Source: a virus. From it: a stretch of 36,914 bases of DNA. Numbering within the stretch: position 1 is the stretch's first letter; every line of letters begins with the position of its first letter. Of the stretch, positions 1 to 8,238 are shown piece after piece. The notes below the pieces were generated by a model that made no database searches, was not told the DNA's origin, and saw nothing but the letters and a program-made list of their open reading frames with translations. The position numbers and the translations under genes are program-made. The DNA lies in IMG/VR virus record IMGVR_UViG_3300033146_000494, positions 1 to 36,914 of that record; one strand, given 5' to 3'.

Positions 1-114
1 AGTTAGATAAGCTTTGAGCATTTCAATATCATTCTTAAAATAAAAATCACTCAAAATATTAAAGCCTATAGCATTTATTTTATCTACTATTTTATTATAG
101 GAAATATCAGTAAA
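1..114. repeat. Terminal direct repeat, left copy (circularity or terminal redundancy)
   Basis: Bases 1-114 are identical to 36801-36914. The repeat lies inside an open reading frame that is continuous when the ends are joined. The likeliest reading is an assembly overlap of a circular or circularly permuted genome. A genuine short terminal repeat is possible but less likely, because the ends cut a gene and do not sit beside the terminase. Confidence 0.95.
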
Positions 115-243
115 ATCTGTTACAGTAGATACTAAAATGCTTATAGGTGCGTTACCCTCACCAAATAATACCACATCATACCCCTTACTAACTTTACTAC
201 TTCTCTCAATCACTGCCACTTTGATAGGTTTACTTACTCTCAT
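1..243 (-). CDS. Early hypothetical protein, N-terminal part (gene spans the circle junction)
   Basis: An ATG at 243-241 follows a good leader (ACAAAGGATAAACAAATG on the minus strand) directly downstream of a consensus promoter at 275-303. The frame stays open to base 1. Because 1-114 equals 36801-36914, it continues at 36800 and stops with TAA at 36750, giving a protein of about 97 residues. It starts MRVSKPIKVAVIERSSK and has no motif I recognise; the short beta-rich N-terminus (VVLFGEG, SILVSTV) suggests a compact globular fold. It is the first gene of the leftward early operon and overlaps the kinase-like gene by about 29 nt. A host-takeover role is inferred from position only. Confidence 0.8.
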   Translation of the reverse strand, partial: MRVSKPIKVAVIERSSKVSKGYDVVLFGEGNAPISILVSTVTDFTDISYNKIVDKINAIGFNILSDFYFKNDIEMLKAYLT

Positions 244-249
244 TTGTTT

Positions 250-325
250 ATCCTTTGTATGTCTTGATAGTGTTATTATAACAAATCCTCAGAAGATTGT
301 CAAGGGTTTCTAGCAATTTTCTGAA
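250..325 (-). repeat. Early promoter cassette, copy 1
   Basis: This stretch matches 36173-36248 with only three substitutions in 76 bases. It spans the upstream sequence, -35, spacer palindrome, -10, initial transcribed sequence and the start of the Shine-Dalgarno leader. The two copies drive two leftward early genes. Such conservation in a compact genome implies selection or recent duplication. Confidence 0.9.
275..303 (-). promoter_or_regulatory. Strong sigma-70-type early promoter P1
   Basis: Read leftward, TTGACA (303-298) and TATAAT (280-275) are separated by exactly 17 bases; both boxes are perfect consensus. The spacer holds an imperfect palindrome ATCTTCTGAGGAT (297-285) between the boxes, a plausible repressor site. 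The promoter lies about 30 bp upstream of the ATG at 243. Confidence 0.9.
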
Positions 326-649
326 AAATTCAGCAAGAAATTTATTAAGCATTTATTAATGTATATAAATAGCTAATAAAGACTTAATAATATCTTAAAA
401 TCTCCGATAAATTATTTTATTAATAGTATAATATTTCTAGTAGTTTTGTATAAGTTTTGGTAATCTTAGATGGGGGGGGGTTGCTCCAATGTTGCCAACT
501 AAAGGTGAGTATATAAACCCACCAAACCTCCAAACAATTTTCAAATCTTAATTATAATTAAATGCAATTAAACAGACACTAACAACATATAATAAACACG
601 CCTTAAGTTTACATTATATATACTGACAGAAATTAACAAGGTTGATATT

Positions 650-985
650 ATGGATTTAACAAAACTTAAGAGCAAACTAGCAGAACCAGCACAGATACTA
701 ACTCAACAACAAACTTCAAACCACAACATAGGTTTTATAGAAGAACCACCAAGTTACCTAGAGGAGGATATACCTCAACTAAAGCTTGATATAGTAGACT
801 GGTGTAAGAAAGTGGTAGATACTGACAAAGGTAGAAAAATCCCATTACTAGAAGTTAAGGATATGAAAGATATAGCTAGTATCGTCACTCAAATAGAAAG
901 CTCATTCAACAAGAGAGATGAACCTACGCAGACTATAAATGTATTAGTTCAGAATATTATGCAGACAGTAGAGGACGATTGCTAA
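650..985 (+). CDS. terS: Putative small terminase subunit
   Basis: A 111-residue protein starting at ATG 650 behind AAGG (spacing about 9). The N-terminus is polar, the middle acidic (EEPPSYLEEDIPQL), and the C-terminal half carries helical segments (residues about 60-108). Identification rests mainly on position: first gene of the late operon, with TAATG overlap to the large terminase gene. Small terminases are poorly conserved DNA-recognition proteins that select packaging sites and feed DNA to the motor. No clear HTH is visible, so another packaging-associated role is possible. Confidence 0.6.
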   Translation: MDLTKLKSKLAEPAQILTQQQTSNHNIGFIEEPPSYLEEDIPQLKLDIVDWCKKVVDTDKGRKIPLLEVKDMKDIASIVTQIESSFNKRDEPTQTINVLVQNIMQTVEDDC

Positions 986-2526
986 TGAGTGATTTAACTA
1001 TAGAACAAGAGATATTTATAAGGACTAAATTATCCTCTAAGATGTGGAGAATGAATAACCTCTATACTATCAGAGATAAAGATGGTATAAAGAGAATATT
1101 AAAGCTTAATGCTTCTCAGAATAAAGTCCTCACAGACTTTAAACATAATAAGAAGATTATTTGTAAATCCCGCCAGCAAGGTATCAGCACTCTATATTTA
1201 GCTTACTACCTAGATGACTGTTTATTTAAAGAAGGGTTTCAAGCAGGAATACAATCTTACGGCAATGAAGAAGCTAAGAAACTACAGAAGAGAGCTGAAC
1301 TTATGTGGGACGACCTAGATGACTCTATTAAAGACTTACTAGGTCTTACTATGGTGAGTAACAACTCAAATGGTATGACATTCTCTAATGGTTCAGTTCT
1401 TAGAATAGGTAACTTTAGAGGTGATACATTACAAGCACTCCATGTTTCTGAACTTGGGAAGATTGCTAAGAAGTATCCTGATAAAGCTAAGGAGCTTAAG
1501 ACTGGAGCGTTCCAAGCTGTAGGTAAAAACAATAAGATAACTATAGAGTCTACAGCTGAGGGAAAAACTGGGTTATTTTATGAGATGTGGGAGAAGGCTA
1601 TACTAAAGAGAGATTTAGGTAAGAAACTTACAAGCTTAGACTTCCAGCCTATATTCCTAAGCTGGCTAGAAGACCCTGACTGTACACTTTATGAGAAAGT
1701 AGAGCCTGATAAAGAGCATATAGAGTATATAGACAGACTAGAAGCTGACCTCAAGATACAACTAACCAAAGAACAGATTAACTGGCTGTGTAGTAAGTTA
1801 GATGAGTTGGGAGATGACTTCGACCAAGAATACCCAGCAACACCTGATAGAGCGTTCGCTCAAAGTGTTGAGGGTACATACTTTAAGAAGCAGTATCACT
1901 CAATCATAAAAGAGAAGAGAGTTAAGCCAGTAGAGCATATAAAAGGTGTGAAAGTAGATGTAAGCTTCGACTTAGGGCTTAATGATGAGATGGTTCTACA
2001 CTTCGTGCAGGTTATAGATAACAGACCTGTAGTAATTAATGAATATCATAATACTGGTGAGGGCTTTAAGTTCTATATAGATATACTAGAGTTACTACAG
2101 AAAGAACACAGCTATGAGTATAATTGGTTTATACTACCTCACGACGCTAATGTTAGAGAGTTAGGTACTGGGCTAACTAGAATAGAAACACTTAGAAGTA
2201 TGGGTATGACTAAGATTAAACTCCTGCCTAAGTTACCTTTTATAGAGTCTATAAATGTTTGTAGAAGTTTGCTTAATGCTGTTATTATAAACTCTAAGTG
2301 TGAGAATACTATATTAGCGGTGCAGAACTACCGTAAGAAGTTTGATAAGACCTTAGGAGTCTATATGAATACTGATGTTCACGATATACACTCTAACTAT
2401 ATGGCATCTCTTAGGTATATGGCTCAAGGGCTAGGGTATGAAGCAGTTAAAGGTGTGAGAGCTAATAACATAAAGCGTAAAAAACATAAAAATATTAATA
2501 AATTTAATGGATTTAAGGTTATTTAA
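985..2526 (+). CDS. terL: Terminase large subunit (packaging ATPase and nuclease)
   Basis: This 513-residue motor pumps DNA through the portal and cuts it. I prefer ATG 985, overlapping the previous stop as TAATG, over the TTG two codons upstream. The ATPase domain has a Walker A variant KSRQQGIST (residues 61-69), a Walker B-like segment LHVSE (S155-E156) and the coupling motif IESTAEG (about 187-193). The C-terminal RNase H-like nuclease begins near DVSFDLGLNDE and ends in a basic tail. Length and motif order fit phage TerL. In the cell it docks on the portal, whose gene here lies 12 kb downstream instead of next door. Confidence 0.93.
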   Translation: MSDLTIEQEIFIRTKLSSKMWRMNNLYTIRDKDGIKRILKLNASQNKVLTDFKHNKKIICKSRQQGISTLYLAYYLDDCLFKEGFQAGIQSYGNEEAKKLQKRAELMWDDLDDSIKDLLGLTMVSNNSNGMTFSNGSVLRIGNFRGDTLQALHVSELGKIAKKYPDKAKELKTGAFQAVGKNNKITIESTAEGKTGLFYEMWEKAILKRDLGKKLTSLDFQPIFLSWLEDPDCTLYEKVEPDKEHIEYIDRLEADLKIQLTKEQINWLCSKLDELGDDFDQEYPATPDRAFAQSVEGTYFKKQYHSIIKEKRVKPVEHIKGVKVDVSFDLGLNDEMVLHFVQVIDNRPVVINEYHNTGEGFKFYIDILELLQKEHSYEYNWFILPHDANVRELGTGLTRIETLRSMGMTKIKLLPKLPFIESINVCRSLLNAVIINSKCENTILAVQNYRKKFDKTLGVYMNTDVHDIHSNYMASLRYMAQGLGYEAVKGVRANNIKRKKHKNINKFNGFKVI

Positions 2527-2568
2527 GTATTTTTTAATGTATAATAATGCAAACTTAAAGGATTTAAT

Positions 2569-3279
2569 ATGGATAGCACTCCTGAACACACAGACGCTAG
2601 CAAGACCTTAGAATTGCAAGTAAGCTCCGCACTCAAAGCAACACCCACCAAAGATGGGAAGCTAGACTTCTCAACTTCAGAACTATCAGAAGAGATGAAG
2701 CTAGCAGTAATGGCTGAGAAGAGACGAAGAGATACCCAAGCAGACTTTACTAAAGCTAGACAAGCCCTAGCTACTTCTGAGGCTGAGATAGAAGCATTAC
2801 GGACTCTAATCCCTAATGCAATCTCTCAATTACCTCAAGAGGAGCAAGACAGACTAGAAGATTTAAAGTATTCTAATCCTGATGAGTGGCGAGTAGCTGT
2901 TAATCAAGCTGAGAGAGAAGCCAAGGAAAAAGCAACTAAGCTTACAGAAGAGAAAATCGCAGAAGCTCACTCACGAGCATCTAAGGAATTTTCTGAGGCT
3001 GAGAAGCATAAAGCATTGGCTACTTATAATGCTAACTCTGGTTCTTCACTAACAGAAGAGCAACTAGCATTTGATGTACCTCCTAGACTCTTCAAGAAGC
3101 TCGATAGTGGTGAAATTACATACTTGGAGCTATTAGCAGAAGCTGATAAGCTTATTAATGGTAAGGTAGTTCATACACAAACACCAGCTACACAACCTAA
3201 CATTAACTCAGCACCTAATGGTGTAGGTGTTAAAACAAAAGACTCCTTAGAAGAGTCTTACAACAAAACAATTTTTTAA
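2569..3279 (+). CDS. Capsid scaffolding-like protein
   Basis: A 236-residue, highly charged protein that starts at ATG 2569 after AAAGGAT. Residues about 55-150 are rich in E, K, R and A with heptad-like spacing, so a long coiled coil is likely. The C-terminus (TPATQPNINSAPNG, then a charged helix) is flexible. A coiled-coil protein immediately upstream of the major capsid gene is the classic place for a scaffold, which organises procapsid assembly and then leaves. No protease motif is evident. Function is inferred from position and composition. Confidence 0.72.
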   Translation: MDSTPEHTDASKTLELQVSSALKATPTKDGKLDFSTSELSEEMKLAVMAEKRRRDTQADFTKARQALATSEAEIEALRTLIPNAISQLPQEEQDRLEDLKYSNPDEWRVAVNQAEREAKEKATKLTEEKIAEAHSRASKEFSEAEKHKALATYNANSGSSLTEEQLAFDVPPRLFKKLDSGEITYLELLAEADKLINGKVVHTQTPATQPNINSAPNGVGVKTKDSLEESYNKTIF

Positions 3280-3288
3280 GGATAATTA

Positions 3289-4497
3289 ATGAAAGTTCGT
3301 TATAACTCTCCTTTGGAGAGAAGAGGTTGGGTACAAGATGGGCTACTAGAGAAATCTTCTCAGTCCTTTTGGTTGCCTTATACTGGTAACACAGCAAACT
3401 CTATTGTCTATCAGCGTAATGATAGCTCTTGTGTGGCTGGTCAGACTGTAATCTTCGACTTTAGCTCATTCCTAACTGGTAAAGCTTATAAAGGTGATGA
3501 CTACTCTTATGGTAAGGGTGAGGTTAAGCGTAAGTTCTCTGATGGCATTAGTGTAGAAGAGATTTCTCACTATGTAGCTAATGGTTCAGCATTTGATGGC
3601 TGTATTATTGATGACCTAGAGTCAACTACTCACAGTGACTCTCGTAGTAAGCTCGGTGACTTGTTTATCAGACATAAAGACCAAAACATTTTCGATGTAG
3701 TTCAAGGGGCTTCTCTAGGTAATAATATTACTCATATCTTTAACCTTGGTGATGGGTTCACTTATGGTGATTTGAAAGCTATTGAAAATGCTGTTAAGCG
3801 TGGTAAAGGTCTTATGAAACCTACTGCTAAAGGTGCTGTAAGTAACACTAAAGCTATGCAAAGAAGCCCACTAAAAGCATTTAGAACTGAGGGTGGTCAG
3901 AGTATTTACCTAGTTATTGTAGATACCTATATGGCTACTGAGTTGGCTAATGACCCTAAGTATCAGACTATTATTAGTGATGCTGATGTTAGAGGTAACA
4001 ACAACCGCCTAATTGATGGTAAAATTGGTAGAATTGGTAATACAATTTATGTAGAGTCTCCAGTATTTGTAGGGGCTACCGAGGGTAGCGGGCAGTTCAC
4101 TAAGTTTGATAACACACCAGAACAAGCGGGACTTAGACGCTATGCTACCACCTCAACTGGTAAAGTAGTTTGGGAGGGTCAAGAGGATTTTAATAAAGTT
4201 GAAGAGCTTTTAGAAGAGGATACAACTAATGGTAACACTACCAATGCTGATGCTGGTAACGCTATTTACTCTCGTGGTGTTGTACTAGGTGCTGGTGCAG
4301 TACAACAAGCATTTGGTAAGATGCCCGACTATAAAGTTGAGTTCTCAGCATTTGAGAAAACTAGTGAGTCTATGCTTGAGTATTGGGCTAATGTTAAGAA
4401 AACTGTCCTAACCCGTGAAGCTGGTAGTAAGTATGTTGGTAATGTTGAAGATATTGACTTCTCAACTATTGCTATCGATATGAAACATAAAAACTAG
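3289..4497 (+). CDS. Major capsid protein, N4-gp56-like family
   Basis: 402 residues, ATG 3289 behind AAGGAT. It forms the icosahedral shell. The pattern fits the N4 gp56/DUF4043 capsid family: a segment with QSIYLVIVDTYMATELANDP (about 205-224), then IDGKIGRIGNTIYVESPVF (about 244-262), and a late glycine-rich stretch GVVLGAGAVQQAFGK. It sits directly after the scaffold-like gene and before two small head genes, as expected. Codon choice is a little richer in GGT, CGT and GCT than in the flanking genes, as often seen for the most abundant virion protein. Confidence 0.82.
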   Translation: MKVRYNSPLERRGWVQDGLLEKSSQSFWLPYTGNTANSIVYQRNDSSCVAGQTVIFDFSSFLTGKAYKGDDYSYGKGEVKRKFSDGISVEEISHYVANGSAFDGCIIDDLESTTHSDSRSKLGDLFIRHKDQNIFDVVQGASLGNNITHIFNLGDGFTYGDLKAIENAVKRGKGLMKPTAKGAVSNTKAMQRSPLKAFRTEGGQSIYLVIVDTYMATELANDPKYQTIISDADVRGNNNRLIDGKIGRIGNTIYVESPVFVGATEGSGQFTKFDNTPEQAGLRRYATTSTGKVVWEGQEDFNKVEELLEEDTTNGNTTNADAGNAIYSRGVVLGAGAVQQAFGKMPDYKVEFSAFEKTSESMLEYWANVKKTVLTREAGSKYVGNVEDIDFSTIAIDMKHKN

Positions 4498-4505
4498 GAG
4501 AAGTA

Positions 4506-4958
4506 ATGGCTGAGAATATTCAACGACATTATAAAAACAATGAGTGTAGAGTTGAGAAGATGGTAGGGGCTGAAATCTCAGCTCTTGACCAAGCTCCTCT
4601 AGCAGATGAAGAGTTTATCATTGCTGGTCTTATGGCTGGTACTGTAGTGCAAGGGGGTATGATTGCTGGCTTCGGTCTTGATGGTGATGTAGACCTAAAT
4701 ATTAAGATTGTAGATACTCAAGGTACTGTAATCTTGGAGTATAAAACTGATGCTGTAAGCGGTGATGAAGACCCTTATACAGTAAACAACACAAAAGCAG
4801 TAGGCTTTAGCGTACCTAGTACAAAGAACACACTACTATACCCAGCTAAGGTCATTATGAAGTTTACTGAGGACTTTACACAAGGTATTATCAAGCTTGG
4901 TGCTGATATGATTGACTTCAATGCTGTAACTGGCGATAGAGTGCCTGAGGTACTGTAG
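4506..4958 (+). CDS. Head-associated structural protein (decoration or completion candidate)
   Basis: 150 residues starting at ATG 4506 behind AGGAG. No family is recognised. After a polar N-terminus it is beta-rich and glycine-rich (IIAGLMAGTVVQGGMIAGFGLDGD, residues about 38-60, described by its repeated G), with an acidic middle. Strong translation signals and position between major capsid and adaptor suggest an abundant head protein such as a decoration or capsid-stabilising protein. This is inference from context. Confidence 0.55.
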   Translation: MAENIQRHYKNNECRVEKMVGAEISALDQAPLADEEFIIAGLMAGTVVQGGMIAGFGLDGDVDLNIKIVDTQGTVILEYKTDAVSGDEDPYTVNNTKAVGFSVPSTKNTLLYPAKVIMKFTEDFTQGIIKLGADMIDFNAVTGDRVPEVL

Positions 4959-4960
4959 TA

Positions 4961-5734
4961 ATGGTAAAGACTCTCTTAGAAGATATTAGAGTCTTTTTGC
5001 ACGATGTAGACGCTATTAGATGGACTGATAAGTCACTAATAAGACTCTTAGATAAGGCACAAAAGGATTTAGTTTTTAAGACTAAAGCACTAAAGGCTAT
5101 CTATAGAGTCGGACTTAGAGATGATAGAGAGACTGTAAAGCTTCCATCAGATATTGATAGGGTCACTAGAGTAACTTTAAATGGGTGCAAGCTTAATGGC
5201 AAAACTCATAGCGAGATTGATGATATTACTTGTGGTTGCGGGTGGGAGACAGCTACAGGTACTCCTAAGTATTTCATCTTAGATAAAACAAATAGAAACA
5301 GACTACGACTTTACCCTATACCTAACGGTACTACTATGATATTCTACCAAGAAACTTCACTAGGTTTATTTTCAGATATAGGCGTAGATAAGTATGGTAT
5401 TATAGTAGATATTAAAGGGTTCTCTGAGGTATCCACTGTAGGTACTACCACTGACATTGTATTATCTACTTTAGTATTAGAAGTGCATTATGACAAACAC
5501 CCTAGAACTCTTATAAACCTTAAAGATAAGATTGAGGTTGATGAGATGATGAAACAAGCCTTAGTACATTATGTATGTGGTAACGCTTTAAGAGCTGATA
5601 GGGACTCTAACAGCCGTTCATTAGGTGCAGAAGAGTTGGCTTTATATGACTTACTGGTTAAAGAGCTTAAGAAAAGCGTATCTAATAGCTATACTGATGG
5701 TACAGAATATGCTATTAAATTAAGAAAATTTTAA
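4961..5734 (+). CDS. Head-tail adaptor protein
   Basis: 257 residues. The layout is that of podophage adaptor proteins that bind beneath the portal: an N-terminal helical part (RWTDKSLIRLLDKAQKDL), a short hydrophilic stretch reading VKLPSDIDRVTRV (about 58-70), then PKYFILDKTNRNRLRLYPIP (about 103-122) and a C-terminal helix ending in an arm with EVDEMMKQALVHYVCGNAL. It lies two bases downstream of the previous stop. In the virion it should form a dodecameric ring linking portal to tail nozzle. Confidence 0.68.
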   Translation: MVKTLLEDIRVFLHDVDAIRWTDKSLIRLLDKAQKDLVFKTKALKAIYRVGLRDDRETVKLPSDIDRVTRVTLNGCKLNGKTHSEIDDITCGCGWETATGTPKYFILDKTNRNRLRLYPIPNGTTMIFYQETSLGLFSDIGVDKYGIIVDIKGFSEVSTVGTTTDIVLSTLVLEVHYDKHPRTLINLKDKIEVDEMMKQALVHYVCGNALRADRDSNSRSLGAEELALYDLLVKELKKSVSNSYTDGTEYAIKLRKF

Positions 5735-5743
5735 GGAATTACT

Positions 5744-6766
5744 ATGCGAGAGGTAACAGAGATTGTTAAAGCCTTAGGCGGTGTTGAGGACTTGCTATTA
5801 GATGCAACAGCACCCTCTACAGTTGAGCAGTTAAGAGCTGGTAGTCCAGTAGAGATTACTAAGATTAACTTAGATACTATCCCAGCTGAGAGTAGAATTA
5901 CCTACCCCGATTTTGTATCTGCTAGAGAGTATATTTTATCTCTAACTAACCCCAAATCTTATGTAGAAGCTACTACTATTGACGGTGGGTTTATTCTAAC
6001 AGTAGGTGATAGTGGTCTTACTTGGGACGGTGATGCTCCAGCTAATGACCAAATAGCTATGGCTCAAAGACTTAGTAATGATACTTACAGATGGATAGGT
6101 ATTGCTACCTTAGGTTCTGACAACTGGCAGTTTAGAGGTAGAGTAGCTGGTGATGGTGCTGTTAATGATAATGAGTTTGTAACTAAAGCTCAATTAGATG
6201 CTGTTAAATCTACAGCAGAAGATGGAGCTAATGTACAATCAGACTTTAATCAGACTGATAGCTCAGCTGACGACTTTATCAAGAATAAGCCTACAAGACC
6301 TAGTGGAGGCGACCTAGCGATGTTAGAGGCTGGTACAGATACTGACCTACGCTTATGGACGGCTAAGGACTTACACGATTTTTCGGAAGCTAATGGTTGT
6401 GGTACATTAGCTGGATTATTCTTCTACCACGACGATGCCACTACACAATTACCAATATATGAAACATTACCTGCTGAAACAGTTGCGTTAGAAGTATCGG
6501 AGAGTGATTTACTGCTATCATTTATAAACAACACAAACTCCAGTATTTTGGTTGAGGGTTTTGATGGGCATTATACCGCAATGCCTTCACTTAACAGCTA
6601 TTGTATATATGTCAATGATACTAAAGTAGCTGATTGTGTTCATATCACAGTAGATAGTCCAACTCCTACTGGAGGGTATGAGGTTTCTATGGGTAAGGGG
6701 GATATGGTTACTGTAACAACCAATTCTATAGATAATCAAGAAAAAATTAGATTTTCGGAGGTTTAA
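5744..6766 (+). CDS. Tail fibre-like protein
   Basis: 340 residues. The middle carries the motif SDFNQTDSSADDFIKNKP (about 167-184), a widespread linker in phage tail fibres, preceded by FVTKAQLDAVKS, a trimeric-fibre-like helix. The N-terminal 60 residues probably attach to the virion and the C-terminal 120 residues are beta-rich, as a receptor-binding tip would be. It opens a fibre block whose later members share fibre-type motifs. No intramolecular chaperone or depolymerase domain is seen. Confidence 0.7.
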   Translation: MREVTEIVKALGGVEDLLLDATAPSTVEQLRAGSPVEITKINLDTIPAESRITYPDFVSAREYILSLTNPKSYVEATTIDGGFILTVGDSGLTWDGDAPANDQIAMAQRLSNDTYRWIGIATLGSDNWQFRGRVAGDGAVNDNEFVTKAQLDAVKSTAEDGANVQSDFNQTDSSADDFIKNKPTRPSGGDLAMLEAGTDTDLRLWTAKDLHDFSEANGCGTLAGLFFYHDDATTQLPIYETLPAETVALEVSESDLLLSFINNTNSSILVEGFDGHYTAMPSLNSYCIYVNDTKVADCVHITVDSPTPTGGYEVSMGKGDMVTVTTNSIDNQEKIRFSEV

Positions 6767-6768
6767 TT

Positions 6769-7038
6769 ATGGGTAAAAAAACTATAGGGACTGTAATAAT
6801 CCCTAAAGGTACAAGCTGGACTAAATTGTGTGAAGATGCACACTTTATTCAGAATGTAGATAATAGAGTAGTGTATTTCTATTTTAGCGACACACAGCCC
6901 GATGACAGCATCGGTACTAGAGATTGCCATATACTACGGCAGGAGCAAGATGATAATTATGTTAATAGCGACGGCGATACTATATGGGTTAAGCAACAAC
7001 CACATTTTACGCAATCTCTTGTCATTACTCAGGTATGA
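6769..7038 (+). CDS. Small fibre-block protein of unknown function
   Basis: 89 residues, ATG 6769 behind GGAGG. The sequence is beta-rich and rather acidic (YFYFSDTQPDDSIGTRDCH), and no domain is recognised. It lies between the tail-fibre-like gene and the first paralogous fibre protein, so it may be a fibre tip, a cap or a fibre chaperone. Its end is adjacent to the start of the next gene, suggesting coupled translation. Confidence 0.6.
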   Translation: MGKKTIGTVIIPKGTSWTKLCEDAHFIQNVDNRVVYFYFSDTQPDDSIGTRDCHILRQEQDDNYVNSDGDTIWVKQQPHFTQSLVITQV

Positions 7039-7042
7039 TGAG

Positions 7043-7639
7043 ATGTTTAATAGAGTAGTAAAAGGAGGAACTGTGATAGTTCAAGATTTAAATAACCCAA
7101 AAACAGATGAGGTGCTAAGTACAGCAGGTATAGCTGAATTGCACTTAGGTAAGGTAGTAAGACACTCTCACCTTACATTTATAGATACTCCAACTGCACT
7201 TATCAGTCAGCAGGATTGGAATAAGTTTGGGGACTTCTACTTAGATGTGGAAGCACTAGAAGATGACTCAGCCTTCGAGATTTCTGTTAATATGTCATTA
7301 GGTAATTTCATAGATACAGATGCACAACCTAAGGATTTTGCAGTTACTTTGTTTGAGGGTACAGCTGGTGCTGAGAATGTTCTAAAGGCATTATCAAATG
7401 ATGGGAGAGATAGATGTATTTGTCAGCCTACAAGCTCCTCTGAGGACTCAACACTTAATGGTCAGATAAGTTTTACTATTACTGTACCTAGTACACATTC
7501 AGCTGGTGATACTTTACGCTTCGCACCTCGTATGAAAAAGATTAGTAGTGGGGATAGAGAGCTTTATCTTAATGATGATTATGATGGAGTTATCTTCCCA
7601 GTATCTACAATTTCTATTAAGGAGATTAGCAATGTTTGA
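7043..7639 (+). CDS. Fibre/receptor-module protein, paralogue 1
   Basis: 198 residues from ATG 7043; upstream in-frame starts would overlap the preceding gene deeply and align worse with its paralogue, which also begins MF. Near the N-terminus it has TVIVQDLNNPKTDEVLSTAG, the 'DL...LS..G' motif common in fibre proteins. The rest is a beta-rich domain ending in ISFTITVPSTHSAGDTLRF and a short tail. The next gene encodes a clear paralogue. Role inferred: virion-surface binding protein. Confidence 0.66.
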   Translation: MFNRVVKGGTVIVQDLNNPKTDEVLSTAGIAELHLGKVVRHSHLTFIDTPTALISQQDWNKFGDFYLDVEALEDDSAFEISVNMSLGNFIDTDAQPKDFAVTLFEGTAGAENVLKALSNDGRDRCICQPTSSSEDSTLNGQISFTITVPSTHSAGDTLRFAPRMKKISSGDRELYLNDDYDGVIFPVSTISIKEISNV

Positions 7640-8237
7640 TGCTAGTGAGATGGTAGGTAGTGGTGGAGGTAGTACAGTCACTATCGTACAAGATTTAAGC
7701 GACCCACAACCTAATGAGGTGCTAAGTACTGAAGGTATTAACAACCTCAATCACGGTGGAGGTAGTAGCATACTTGTTGGTATTACTACTATGAGTTTTA
7801 ATGCAGAAACCAATAAGACAATAAATACATCAGCTTGGAGAGCATTTGAGGATTTTGAGATTGAGGTTACAGCTGTAGAAGATAACTCCTTACTTGAAAT
7901 CTCAGTAACTATGTGGTTAGGTGAGGTTGATAACTCTAATAAAGGTGGTTATTATTATGTGAGTAATATAGATATTAATGGTGCATTAGTAACAGGTAGT
8001 GGTGATTATGGTGTAGGTATGTTACAGCTAGTATCAGCCAAAACTTCTGATGATGCTTCAGCACTTATAAATATAACTATACCACACACTCACTCAGCTG
8101 GAGATACATTAACTATCAAACCAGTTCTTAAACGCACTGATGGTAGTAGGTCTGTTAGGCTAAATAAATCTCAATCAGATAGTATAACTATCCAAGGTAC
8201 AAGTTTTATTACTGTACGAGAATATAAAAGTAGCTGA
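7632..8237 (+). CDS. Fibre/receptor-module protein, paralogue 2
   Basis: 201 residues from ATG 7632 behind AAGGAG, overlapping the preceding stop. It shares with its upstream neighbour the N-terminal fibre motif (TIVQDLSDPQPNEVLSTEG), a central EDNSLLEISVTMWLGE (paralogue: EDDSAFEISVNMSLGN) and a C-terminal NITIPHTHSAGDTL (paralogue: TITVPSTHSAGDTL). It is glycine-rich near the start (GSGGGS). Tandem duplication followed by divergence is the simplest explanation; different receptor specificities are possible. Confidence 0.66.
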   Translation: MFDASEMVGSGGGSTVTIVQDLSDPQPNEVLSTEGINNLNHGGGSSILVGITTMSFNAETNKTINTSAWRAFEDFEIEVTAVEDNSLLEISVTMWLGEVDNSNKGGYYYVSNIDINGALVTGSGDYGVGMLQLVSAKTSDDASALINITIPHTHSAGDTLTIKPVLKRTDGSRSVRLNKSQSDSITIQGTSFITVREYKSS

Positions 8238-8238
8238 T

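Larger units (their letters stand above)
244..649. other. Divergent control region between the early (leftward) and late (rightward) arms
   Basis: About 400 bp without a gene separates the early gene starting at 243 from the terminase gene at 650. It contains the leftward promoter at 275-303, an AT-rich stretch (about 330-470), a run of nine G at 472-480, and two TATAAT-like hexamers facing right (427-432 and 588-593) that lack a good -35 box. The late operon must be transcribed from here, but I cannot choose its promoter. Weak -35 boxes would fit a late promoter that depends on an activator. Confidence 0.6.

Noticed and set aside
2540-2545. TATAAT upstream of the scaffold gene as an internal late promoter
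   Set aside because: No acceptable -35 hexamer at 16-18 bp; common by chance in AT-rich DNA.
6902-7042. Upstream extension of the first fibre paralogue
   Set aside because: It would overlap the preceding gene deeply and the extra sequence has no counterpart in the paralogue; ATG 7043 is preferred.
7548-7631. Upstream extension of the second fibre paralogue
   Set aside because: It lies inside the coding sequence of paralogue 1, whereas ATG 7632 has a strong AAGGAG.
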